The position numbers and the translations under genes are program-made. The notes under the pieces were generated by a model that saw nothing but the letters and a program-made list of their open reading frames with translations, made no database searches and had not been told where the DNA came from. A stretch of DNA of 47,508 bases from a virus, in IMG/VR virus record IMGVR_UViG_3300022916_000029, positions 1 through 47,508 of that record; one strand, 5' to 3'. Shown here one piece after another: positions 18,978-27,443 of this stretch; within the stretch, counting starts at the first letter, position 1; each line of letters begins with the position of its first letter.

Positions 18978-19757
18978 ATGCTCTGTGATAGCACGGCAAA
19001 GAGCCAAGAATTCTTCTTGTTTCAAGTTCCATTTCATTTGCTGAACACGCTTGTCTAACCACTGCACGTTCCCGGCCTCGTACCCCTTCGTACTGTCTAC
19101 CCTATCAAGGGATGCGGTACCGGAACGCTCCCCTATCAGAGGGAATCGAAGAGAAACCCCTGTCAGAGCGCATTTCCTGTTTTGTTGCAGGAACAAATCC
19201 CACACATATTGGTGTGAGATCGTACACGCCAAATTTCGAGTCTGAGCACCATTCAGGATCTGACCCCAAAAGGAAGCGGAAATATCCCCCACACCTTTCC
19301 AGTTATGCGCTCGTACCCCTTTCCTTTTCTTCCCGTTCCTAGAGGAGGATTCTAATGCAAAACATCCACAACTCTGGGTCGTGCCATTGTGCAGGTTTGA
19401 AAGGGCCACTGTCTTCCCATTCCCACAATCACAAAGACAATCCCAACGAGTCCCACCTACAGAAGTTCCTGTAGGATTCCTTCCGACCACCACCAGCCTG
19501 CCAAACCGCTTGCCTCTCATCTCTTCCAAGGTAAGTGCCCTCCAAGAGGCACCCCTGGCGCAACCACAACTCTTTGTGTGCCCACTCACCACCCGGGATA
19601 GGCCCTTCACGGTAACAGCCCCACAACCACACAGGAAAGTCGCCTGTGCTCGGCCCTTAACGGGATCTGCGGGACCCTTCAGTGTCAGGAACCCAAACTT
19701 CTGCCCCACCATCTCGTCTACTTTGAATTTTCGTGCGCCCATCTTTACCCCAACCAC
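18948..19757 (-). CDS. HNH homing endonuclease with two tandem zinc-binding modules (269 aa)
   Basis: Two tandem modules at about 19-66 (GQKFGFLTLKG ... FLCGCG ... GHTKSCGC) and 82-132 (GKRFGRLVVVG ... WDCLCDCG ... GTTQSCGC) are the Cys-rich DNA-binding units common in phage HNH enzymes. The nuclease follows at about 180-245: CALTG at 196-200, SLDRVDSTKGY at 216-226, GNVQWL at 229-234 and QQMKW. Such proteins cut an intron-less or insertion-free allele so that their own gene is copied in. The start may be GTG at 19757 or ATG at 19742. Base composition is lower in G+C than the flanks (hand count 48% over 19141-19260), a sign of recent acquisition. The last nine residues look borrowed from the spike protein end, and the stop overlaps the next gene as TAATG. 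Confidence 0.92.
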   Translation of the reverse strand: MVGVKMGARKFKVDEMVGQKFGFLTLKGPADPVKGRAQATFLCGCGAVTVKGLSRVVSGHTKSCGCARGASWRALTLEEMRGKRFGRLVVVGRNPTGTSVGGTRWDCLCDCGNGKTVALSNLHNGTTQSCGCFALESSSRNGKKRKGVRAHNWKGVGDISASFWGQILNGAQTRNLACTISHQYVWDLFLQQNRKCALTGVSLRFPLIGERSGTASLDRVDSTKGYEAGNVQWLDKRVQQMKWNLKQEEFLALCRAITEHGAKGHIVGA

Positions 19758-19788
19758 AAACTTATCCTATGGAGCATAGCCTCATAAC

Positions 19789-19818
19789 CTAACTACCGAT
19801 GACATGAGCCTTAGCTCC
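19789..19818 (-). repeat. Restored-end copy 2: end of the spike gene (GAKAHVIGS-stop)
   Basis: This is the partner of 18948-18977. It lies immediately upstream (in transcription) of the HNH gene, which begins 31 bases after this stop. If the HNH cassette entered the 3' end of the spike gene, this copy would have arrived with the cassette and would now supply the protein's C-terminus. Confidence 0.65.
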
Positions 19819-22215
19819 CAAACCCCAAGTTGCGAAGGGGAGATTCGTGAAGGGCTCCAAGGACCCCGCGCAGATTATGGGGCCAGCGTCAGGTCCGTAC
19901 AGAGGAGCGCCCAGGTACACGCCCGTAGCGCCCCTCACCTGTGCTTGCCCTGCGGTAGCTACCAGGTTGGCCCCTGCCAGCCCCTGCACCGTCAGCGTGC
20001 CTGCTGTGGCCTGCATGGACACGTTCCCGACCAGAGCGGAGGCCGTGATCCCGGTAGGTCCCATCTCCATCTGAGAGGTGACCGCCCGGGCTTTCCACGT
20101 CCCGAGGTTCGTCTCATAGGACATGTTGCCGATGAGCATCGTGGTCTTGTGGTTCCCGAGGTAGAAGGTCTCCTCCCGGTCGCCGAACACGTAGGTCACG
20201 GCCTCACACACGATGCCCGGGTAAGGCGGCGTGTAGGTGCGCTCGTGCAACGGGGCGAACGTGGGAAGGAACAGCTTCGGGCCGCTGTAGGACTCGGACG
20301 CCTTGGCGGCCACCGTCTTCTGGAACTGCTCAGTCGTGATGGCGACCCGCTTGACGCCGTCGAGGGTCAGGTCCTGGTGCGCCCTGATACTGGCAGAGGT
20401 GGTGCTCGTCGCAAGGCGGTCACCCTGGATGAACACGGCCTGTCCGGCCTTGAGGCGCATGTTAGTGAGCGCCTCGATGTCCACGGAGGGAAGGTCGCCC
20501 TCTCCGTTCCCGGTTCCCGTCGTGCGCTCTACCTCTGCGGACTGGTCCCGGATAGGTCCGGCCCCGAAGATACGGACAGCGCCGTCCTCCGCCGTCAGGA
20601 ACAGGCTGGACTTGGACAGGGTGCCGATGTGCGTGTGTCCCTGGAGCAGGAACTCAAAAGCTCCACCGATGCCCAGCTTGAGGCCGCCCTGCATGTAGAC
20701 TTCGGCAGAGTTCTCGTTGACCGGCCCACCGATGGCCGCCTTAAGCTGGCCCTTCTTGTTGTAGGACACAAAGGTCTGCGGTGCCCCGTCCGGCAACGGC
20801 GGGTTGATACGGAACAGAGACGCCGCCTGCTCTCCCAGCGGAGTCGGACTTACACCTGACCCAGCGACCGTGACGTTGGCCGCCTCCAGGCGGGGGTTGG
20901 CGTTTGGCCCATCAAAGACCACAGCCTTGATGGGCAGCCCGTACATGGAACGGCCCATCTGAGAGTAGGGGTCGTTGCCCACAACGGACCCCATAACGAA
21001 CTCCATGAAGGGAGCATTGGGGTTCGGCCCGGGCACCTCGCCAGGTTGCTGCGGCAGCCGTTCGGAGTCGAAACCGTCGGTCTGCTCTGAAACAGGCAGC
21101 CTGCCGTCAGAGGTGTGCGTGACCTCGATGCGGTACTCGGTCAGGGTCGGAGCGTCCGGGTCCAGGACGGCGTTGTCCTGCCGCTGTGAGGCCACTCTGA
21201 ACAGAGACTTGCCACCGTAGATGGCGTCGGACACGAAGCGGTCGCCCACCACGTACCCGGTTTCGTCCACAATCCCGCCCAACTGGAGGAACTGGTACGG
21301 GTCGATGGAACCTTCGTACTGGATTCCCGTCCGGCCCAGGTAGCCGTCCTCGGCTGAGAGGGCTGACCGCTGCATGGGACGGGCCGGGGTGAGGAAGCCC
21401 TCCTTGTTCATGAGATCGTTCGGGAGGTCCCACTCGGCGACCGGCATGTTGCCGATAGCCTGGAGAGGTCCGTCCCAGATCCTGCCGTCGCTCACCATGT
21501 CCGGGGCGAGGAAGGTGGCGTCACGCTGCACCATCCCGGCATAGACACGAGCACCGGCCAGCACGTCGAACTTCTGTAGCGCACGGGTGATGGCCGCCTG
21601 GTCCTGGTCCCTCAAACGGAACTCGTTGCCCCTGCGGTTGGAGAACAGGACACCCTCGTCCAGCACCATGTCGGCACCCTGAGCCGAGGAGCCCACGATC
21701 ATGCCAGGTTGAATGTGCCGGAGCTTGTGGCGGATGCGGCGAAGCGCCGGAGAAGCCTGTCGCTCCTTGGGCGCATCCATGTCGTACTCGTCGATCTCAA
21801 AGTCCGACGTGGTCAGCCAGTCACGCCCCGGCCAGACGCCAGGGACGGCCCAACCCACGATGACCGGGGTCTTAGTCATCTCAGAGCGGGAGGTGGATTC
21901 GGCGATCCAGTCTACGACGGCGAGGTCCCCGACTTCGGGCATCGCCCCGAGGAAGTGGCGGGCACCGGCACCCGGGAAGGTCATCGGGACGGGCACACGC
22001 TCAAAGGTGTCGGACGTACCCGTGATCGTCCGCAGGGTGACGTAGAACTCCTCGTAGTCGATGCTGGCGACCTCGGCGATACCGAGACCCCAGTTGGACT
22101 CCGGGCGACCCTTCTCCTTGTCCTTTCGGGCCTTGGCGGTCGACGTGAGCATGGACCCACGAGAAACCGTGTCCAAGACCGAAACGGGCCGCCTTCTGGT
22201 GATCGTGTCAGCCAT
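19789..22215 (-). CDS. Baseplate spike / tail-tip puncturing protein with OB-fold (808 aa)
   Basis: After a basic N-terminus, residues about 43-125 match the OB-fold of gpV/gp5-type spikes: GLGIAEVASIDYEEFYVTLR, then FERVPVPMTFPGAGARHFLG, then AMPEVGDLAVVDWI and VIVGWAVPG. The centre is mixed. The C-terminal third is low in charge and beta-strand rich with repeated T, A, G and V (VSMQATAGTLTVQGLAG, NLVATAGQAQVRGATGVYLG), suited to a trimeric beta-helix shaft. Spike proteins of this type cap the tube beneath the hub and pierce the envelope. The hub gene lies directly upstream with a TGATG overlap, the standard order. No lysozyme motif was seen; the cell-wall enzyme is in the hub instead. The extreme C-terminus GAKAHVIGS is duplicated at the end of the adjacent HNH gene. 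Confidence 0.78.
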   Translation of the reverse strand: MADTITRRRPVSVLDTVSRGSMLTSTAKARKDKEKGRPESNWGLGIAEVASIDYEEFYVTLRTITGTSDTFERVPVPMTFPGAGARHFLGAMPEVGDLAVVDWIAESTSRSEMTKTPVIVGWAVPGVWPGRDWLTTSDFEIDEYDMDAPKERQASPALRRIRHKLRHIQPGMIVGSSAQGADMVLDEGVLFSNRRGNEFRLRDQDQAAITRALQKFDVLAGARVYAGMVQRDATFLAPDMVSDGRIWDGPLQAIGNMPVAEWDLPNDLMNKEGFLTPARPMQRSALSAEDGYLGRTGIQYEGSIDPYQFLQLGGIVDETGYVVGDRFVSDAIYGGKSLFRVASQRQDNAVLDPDAPTLTEYRIEVTHTSDGRLPVSEQTDGFDSERLPQQPGEVPGPNPNAPFMEFVMGSVVGNDPYSQMGRSMYGLPIKAVVFDGPNANPRLEAANVTVAGSGVSPTPLGEQAASLFRINPPLPDGAPQTFVSYNKKGQLKAAIGGPVNENSAEVYMQGGLKLGIGGAFEFLLQGHTHIGTLSKSSLFLTAEDGAVRIFGAGPIRDQSAEVERTTGTGNGEGDLPSVDIEALTNMRLKAGQAVFIQGDRLATSTTSASIRAHQDLTLDGVKRVAITTEQFQKTVAAKASESYSGPKLFLPTFAPLHERTYTPPYPGIVCEAVTYVFGDREETFYLGNHKTTMLIGNMSYETNLGTWKARAVTSQMEMGPTGITASALVGNVSMQATAGTLTVQGLAGANLVATAGQAQVRGATGVYLGAPLYGPDAGPIICAGSLEPFTNLPFATWGLGAKAHVIGS

Positions 22216-25200
22216 CAGCGTTCCCTCTCTTCATCAGCACCGCCAGGTTGGGCGGCCTTGGCTGCCTGTTGCTTTCGGATCTCCTCAACCTCAGCGTTGA
22301 ACTGCTCCGGGGTGTCCCCTTCTCTCCAACTATCGTAGAAGGCGTCCTTGGCGTGCTCCCCTACGTCCAGGCCCGCCTGCTTTACCGCACTGGCAGCCGT
22401 TTTCACGTCCTCAACAGCCCTGTCCACGTTAGCCTGCCCCTCCGCAAACTGGTCGCCGAGGTTCTGGATGGTCTCCAGGAGGCTGACGGGGGACCTGTCC
22501 GGCAGGACTCCCCGAAGAGCGTCCTGTGAGAGTTGCCAGTCCACAGAGGACTGCGCCGCCGTGGAGATTAGCCACTGAGTAGCCTTGTCCTGCGTCCCAT
22601 CACCGTACCCCTGCGGAACCATGACACCCGGCTCGATGAACTGTACGAACTGTTCCTGACCGGCGGCAGCCAGGAGCACGTCCGCCGAGGCCATGCGGCA
22701 ACCGCAGACGTTCTGCCCTACCTGGAGGTTCAGATCGGCCAGAGAGAGGGCAGCGTTCTGAACGGGGAGCTTCATGACCCCGTCCTTGGCCTTGGAGGCC
22801 AGGAAGTTGGCCATGTTCAACTGGAGGACGTTCGGGTCGCCCGTCTTGATGGCAAAGCCCAGGTCCAGGATCTGCTCGTCCGTCAACTGGGCCCGCAACT
22901 GCGCCAGGACACGGCGCTCCACCTCAGTGGCTGCGGTCGACCCGCCGATCTCCTTGCGGACGACCTTCTTCGTGCCGTCCTTGAGGATGGTCACATCGTC
23001 CTCGTAGAGCTTCTTGCCCTTCACCAGGACGTCGACAACCTGGGCGACCATAGCGGAACTGAGGAACTGCAAGGGGTCCTGCTCTGCCAGGGCTGCCCAC
23101 GCACCGTCAGGGGCGATGTCCAGGTCCCTGCCGTAACGGTAGGAGCCGATGACCTCGTAACCAGAGGCATCGGACACAGGGAACACCGGGGACTGCATCA
23201 TCTTCCGCAAGGAACCAGGCAACGCCTTCGGGCTGCCCTTCTTCTTGGGCGTCGGCGGGGACTTTGCCCCGATCTTACTGTTGAAAGCCGTCGTGAAAGC
23301 GGTCAGGACGGTCAAGCGATCCTCAATGGAGAACCCCTGAGCCTCCATATCGTTCTCCCACTGCCCCCGTGCCACCACCAAGAGGCCCCAGATGGCCGTC
23401 CCATAGGCTTTGGCGGCCTTGTTCCAGAAGGTGTCCAAGGAGTCCTTAGGGGCTCCCGGGTACAGGGCTGTGCCCTCCTGGTCCCCGGCCCCGCTGAACT
23501 GATGGTCATCTATGACCTCGTCTACGTCGATGGCGGATCCCAGAATCGTGATGGACTCAGGGGCGATCAGCGTCGGGAAGTTTGGAGCGGTCTCGGACCC
23601 CGGCACAGCGTCATACAACTCTGCTTGTGCGGCCTCCGTGGACGTAGGGACCCAACTGTCCCGGATCGTGGCGTTGAACCAGTCCGTGAACACGTCCCCG
23701 ACTGTGGTCCGGGTCGTCTGCGAGTCCTTGTTGTTCGTGGCCTGGTTCTGCAAGGCCGTCTGCATCGTGTTCGTCCACTCGAACCTCTCAGCCCGCTTCT
23801 TCGTGCTGGTAGCCTTGCGGACGTGAGCCACGTCGTGCGTGGCGAACATCAACTCCCGGACCTCGCTCGTGGGCACAACTTCACCCTGCGGGGCGACCGG
23901 GTTGTTTGTCAGGACACGGATGCCCCGTGTAGGCCGGACAATGCCGAACTCGGCCTCCGGCTGCTTCGTACCGGCCCGTGCCTGTGGGGGATCCACATAG
24001 CCCGTGACCTCTTCTCCCTGCCAGATAGACTCCAGGTAGGCGGCCTTGAACTTGAGAGCCTGCTCGTCCTGAGCCTTCTTGACGTGGAAACTGGGCTCCA
24101 TCTGGCCCTGGTGCTGCGGGTCCGGGTGCGATGCAGAGTAGTAGCGGTAGGAACCCGGCAACTGGCCGTTCGTAAAGACCGCCTTCTTGTCGCCCAACAT
24201 GTCGAGGAGGTTGGTCGTGGAGGTGGAATCCCCCATGCTCTGGCCACCAAACTGCGGGTCTGTCAGGTAGCCCTTGCCGACGCTACGGACGAGCTTCAAC
24301 AGGTCGTCAACCCCTGTCTTCGTGCTGTCCCCGATCTTGTCCCCGTAGGCCCGGGCGGCCTGGTCGTAAGCCACGTCGATCTTCTTGAGCTTGGTCTCGA
24401 TGGCGGTGATCTCTTTCTTGAGCGCCTTCTGACGCTTCAGGGCCGCCTTCTTTTTCTTGTCGTCCGGGTCGTCCACGTTCAAGGAGCGCTGCTCCGCCCG
24501 CTTGAGGGTGAGGGCATAGTCCAGGGGAGCTTTCTCCCCCACCTTGGTGTCTACCGCCTTGGTGATCTTCTTCTGTGCGGCCTCGTACCCCTCCGCCGCC
24601 GCCTTGAGATCGATGGCACCGTCAGGCTTCGATGTGGACGTGGCGGACGCCGCATACCCGGAGGGCCCCTCAAACCAGAAGTACTTGTTCCGGGTCGCAT
24701 CCACTTTGATCCAATACTTCGGGCCAGGGTTGGAGGGGTCGTCCGTGTTCAGGGCCCCCACCTTGACCGCCATGTTGAGCAACGCCTGGAGCGTGAAATC
24801 ATTGGCGATGTCGTCAATGTCCTCACCCACAACGAAGAAGAGCGGGTTGATCTGTGTGGGGTCGAGCGCCATCACGACGTTCGGGAACCCAGACAGCCTC
24901 GGGCTGTTGTTCCCGTCCAGGACCTCCAAGGGCTTCTGCGGGAGGTACGTGTTCGACAGGTCAATGGCTTCTATCCCCGTCTTGTTCGGGTAGCCCGGGG
25001 CGTAGAACTTGGCCCGCTTGCCGATCAACTGAAGGGCCGTCGTACACTGGCCGCCCACGCTGAAGCTGTGGGCAAAGCTGTTGCAGTAGTAGAAGCAGTC
25101 CAGGTACGGGATGAAGACCGGGTAACCGGGCCTCAACTCCGGGCGCAACGGGATCGTGACGCTCGCCGAGTTGATCGCTGCGTTGGCGATGTCCATACGG

Positions 25201-27443
25201 TTGACGGAGGCGAAAAACAGGCTCTTGCTGTCGTTGAAGTAGGCGACCTCAAAGTCGAGGGGCCGCCATCCGAACTGGGCCACCAGCCGGTAATCGATGT
25301 ACTGTCCCTGAACGCCCCACTCGCCCTCCAGGCCAGTGCCCAGGGTGTTCTTGAACCCCGGCCCCTTGCCTGTGACGTAAGTGAACTCGGGCTCCTTCTC
25401 GTCGAAGTTGATCGAGATGATGTCGATGTCCTCGATCCGATAGACCCGGCTCGACGAGGTGTCCAGGTTGTACATCGGCGGCTTGAACACGAAGTCGCCG
25501 TCGACGTCTTGGAAGAACTCAAAGCCTGTGATCTCACAGACGGCAACGGCGATGTCGTGCTTGGACTCGTAGGTGGATTCGAACAGTTGGACCTGCCCGT
25601 AGTTCCCTATGTCCGCCGTGAAAGCCTGCATCTCCCCGAGGTTCATCTCAAACCGGGGGTACGTGCCGTCCACCCCACCGGGGGCTGACCGTCGGGAGAA
25701 CTGAAGGGCGTCCAGGAGGCCGGAGCTACGCAAGCCCAGGGCCTCTGACTGTTGCATCACGCCCTTGTTGGCCGACCCTCCTGTGGGGTTGAACCTATGC
25801 TTCATCAAGCCTGTAAGCTCACTGCTCTTCGTGCGGGACAGCCAATCGGCCTGTGCGGCGTTGAACAACTCTCCGCTGGCACCGTGCAACCGGAGCTTCA
25901 CCTGTCGGTTCTGGAAACGCTGCTCCCAGTACTTCAAGTTGAGGCTGAACAGGGAGTCACCCGTGATCCCTGATGCGTCCTGGTTCGTGGACTGTGAGAG
26001 TGCCCACGAGACACCCGCCGCAGCACCGCCCACGTCGTTGTGGAGCGTGTAGATGATCTCGTAGGGGTGCATCCCGGTGAAGTTGTGGCCCACCAGGCTC
26101 ACCTTGAGCTTTGAGTTCTGAGGTCGGGCACCGAACAGGGAGGCGTTCGTACTCACCCTCTGGTACTGCCAGAAGTGCAGCATCGAGGCACACTGGACGC
26201 TGATCGTCTTGGTCGGGCCAGAGCGGGCCGTCCCCACCTGTGTCACCACCCCATGGAAGACGTGGTAGTAGGGGTAGGCCAGCACGTCCTCAAGCCCCTG
26301 CCCTGCAAGCCCTAGCTCCTCCAGCAAGGAGGGCTCAAAGTCCGCCGACGTGGGAGTCACGGGGGCCGGAGGACCCATCGTACCGTCTACTTGTTCCGTG
26401 GCCGTGCTCATCACCTGGTCGAGGGAGGGGATGCCGTCAGTGCCGGGGAGTCCGCTGTCAGACCCCCACGCACCATTAAAGTAGTCGGCCTGCTCCCCCA
26501 TGCCGTTGGTGTTGAGCCACCCGATAGCGCCCCCGGTGCCCCCACCCCAACTGCGCTCCGTGGACATGTCGGCCTTGCCGTCCCCGTTCGTATCGATCCG
26601 CATCCACGACATCGAGGGTTCACCCTCTTTGAAGCCGTAGGAGCCCCGGTAGTCATAGTGGTTCGTGGAGGTGCGCCTGCCCGTCTTAGGGTTCACGTAC
26701 ATGCCGTGACCGCCGTCGGGGATCTTGCCATCAGCGGCGAGCTTCTTCTGTCCGGCCCAGACCTCTGCGGGTGGGACTTCGGCCCCGCCTTGGCCCGTCT
26801 TGACGACGTAGTCGGTGGCTGCCCCTGTGCCGTGGTTGGATTCCTCACCGCCCCGGTAGCTGCTCCGCACCTCCACACGTCCTGCGGGGTACTTCTGCCG
26901 CCAGTACTGCTCTACGACCTCCATGGCCGCCGCACTGTAGACGGCGGACTCGCCGACACTGCCGCCCTGGTCAAGGGCGTCCATGCCCCGACCCTTCCAC
27001 TTGGCGATCATGTCCTCGTCGAGGGTCGCCTGTTCAACAAGCACCTGGCCGGAGGCGTCAAAACCCCCACCTTCGGGCGGGTTCTCCAGGTTACGGGGAT
27101 CCCCGAGATTCGAGTACAGGCCCTTCACAGGGAAGTAGCCCCGCTCGTAGACCGTGACCTCCAGGCCCGGGCGGATGAGCGCCCGGGCGTCCCGGAACAG
27201 GGACTCGTTGGTGGCGAACGGAACGGACATAGTGAAGCTGGCAGAGGCCGCACCAGGTTCTGTACCCCCGTCCACGGAGACCTCAGTGACGAACTTCTGG
27301 ATGTCAATCCGTCCGTTGCACTTGGGGCAACCCGGGATCGTCAGGTCTCCGTTAATGTAGACCAGGGCATCAGGGGTGTGCTGGACGAGCTTGCGCCCCT
27401 CCATCTGCCACGTCCCGACGTATGGACGATGCTCGATACCCAC
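22215..27443 (-). CDS. Baseplate hub protein with inserted M15-type peptidase domain (1742 aa)
   Basis: The likely start is GTG at 27443, overlapping the previous stop (TAGTG). Residues 45-110 (FVTEVSVDG, ASASFTMSVP, LIRPGLEVTVYERGYFPVKG) and about 388-440 (PYYHVFHGVVTQVG, KTISVQCASM) look like the two halves of a gpD/gp27-type hub barrel. Between them, at about 165-300, sits a zinc-peptidase-like domain: SNHGTGAATD at 202-211 fits HxxGxAxD of family M15 (VanY-like), and NHYDYRG at 261-267 supplies the third ligand His262. A calcium-type loop DTNGDGKAD follows at 284-292. This family cuts peptidoglycan stem peptides. Residues about 640-860 continue as hub (YPVFIPYLDCFYYCNSF). About 850 more C-terminal residues are helical and unrecognised. 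It sits between the two paralogous tail proteins and the spike gene. Confidence 0.78.
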   Translation of the reverse strand: MGIEHRPYVGTWQMEGRKLVQHTPDALVYINGDLTIPGCPKCNGRIDIQKFVTEVSVDGGTEPGAASASFTMSVPFATNESLFRDARALIRPGLEVTVYERGYFPVKGLYSNLGDPRNLENPPEGGGFDASGQVLVEQATLDEDMIAKWKGRGMDALDQGGSVGESAVYSAAAMEVVEQYWRQKYPAGRVEVRSSYRGGEESNHGTGAATDYVVKTGQGGAEVPPAEVWAGQKKLAADGKIPDGGHGMYVNPKTGRRTSTNHYDYRGSYGFKEGEPSMSWMRIDTNGDGKADMSTERSWGGGTGGAIGWLNTNGMGEQADYFNGAWGSDSGLPGTDGIPSLDQVMSTATEQVDGTMGPPAPVTPTSADFEPSLLEELGLAGQGLEDVLAYPYYHVFHGVVTQVGTARSGPTKTISVQCASMLHFWQYQRVSTNASLFGARPQNSKLKVSLVGHNFTGMHPYEIIYTLHNDVGGAAAGVSWALSQSTNQDASGITGDSLFSLNLKYWEQRFQNRQVKLRLHGASGELFNAAQADWLSRTKSSELTGLMKHRFNPTGGSANKGVMQQSEALGLRSSGLLDALQFSRRSAPGGVDGTYPRFEMNLGEMQAFTADIGNYGQVQLFESTYESKHDIAVAVCEITGFEFFQDVDGDFVFKPPMYNLDTSSSRVYRIEDIDIISINFDEKEPEFTYVTGKGPGFKNTLGTGLEGEWGVQGQYIDYRLVAQFGWRPLDFEVAYFNDSKSLFFASVNRMDIANAAINSASVTIPLRPELRPGYPVFIPYLDCFYYCNSFAHSFSVGGQCTTALQLIGKRAKFYAPGYPNKTGIEAIDLSNTYLPQKPLEVLDGNNSPRLSGFPNVVMALDPTQINPLFFVVGEDIDDIANDFTLQALLNMAVKVGALNTDDPSNPGPKYWIKVDATRNKYFWFEGPSGYAASATSTSKPDGAIDLKAAAEGYEAAQKKITKAVDTKVGEKAPLDYALTLKRAEQRSLNVDDPDDKKKKAALKRQKALKKEITAIETKLKKIDVAYDQAARAYGDKIGDSTKTGVDDLLKLVRSVGKGYLTDPQFGGQSMGDSTSTTNLLDMLGDKKAVFTNGQLPGSYRYYSASHPDPQHQGQMEPSFHVKKAQDEQALKFKAAYLESIWQGEEVTGYVDPPQARAGTKQPEAEFGIVRPTRGIRVLTNNPVAPQGEVVPTSEVRELMFATHDVAHVRKATSTKKRAERFEWTNTMQTALQNQATNNKDSQTTRTTVGDVFTDWFNATIRDSWVPTSTEAAQAELYDAVPGSETAPNFPTLIAPESITILGSAIDVDEVIDDHQFSGAGDQEGTALYPGAPKDSLDTFWNKAAKAYGTAIWGLLVVARGQWENDMEAQGFSIEDRLTVLTAFTTAFNSKIGAKSPPTPKKKGSPKALPGSLRKMMQSPVFPVSDASGYEVIGSYRYGRDLDIAPDGAWAALAEQDPLQFLSSAMVAQVVDVLVKGKKLYEDDVTILKDGTKKVVRKEIGGSTAATEVERRVLAQLRAQLTDEQILDLGFAIKTGDPNVLQLNMANFLASKAKDGVMKLPVQNAALSLADLNLQVGQNVCGCRMASADVLLAAAGQEQFVQFIEPGVMVPQGYGDGTQDKATQWLISTAAQSSVDWQLSQDALRGVLPDRSPVSLLETIQNLGDQFAEGQANVDRAVEDVKTAASAVKQAGLDVGEHAKDAFYDSWREGDTPEQFNAEVEEIRKQQAAKAAQPGGADEERER

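Noticed and set aside
18949-19062. Longer start for the 202-residue protein inside the HNH gene
   Set aside because: The extra 38 residues are only the HNH gene read in another frame; ATG 18948 overlaps the HNH stop.
24300-24540. Lys/Glu-rich stretch in the hub taken for a second tape-measure-like domain
   Set aside because: It is a short charged coiled coil inside the hub's C-terminal half; it lacks the hydrophobic segment and length of a tape measure.
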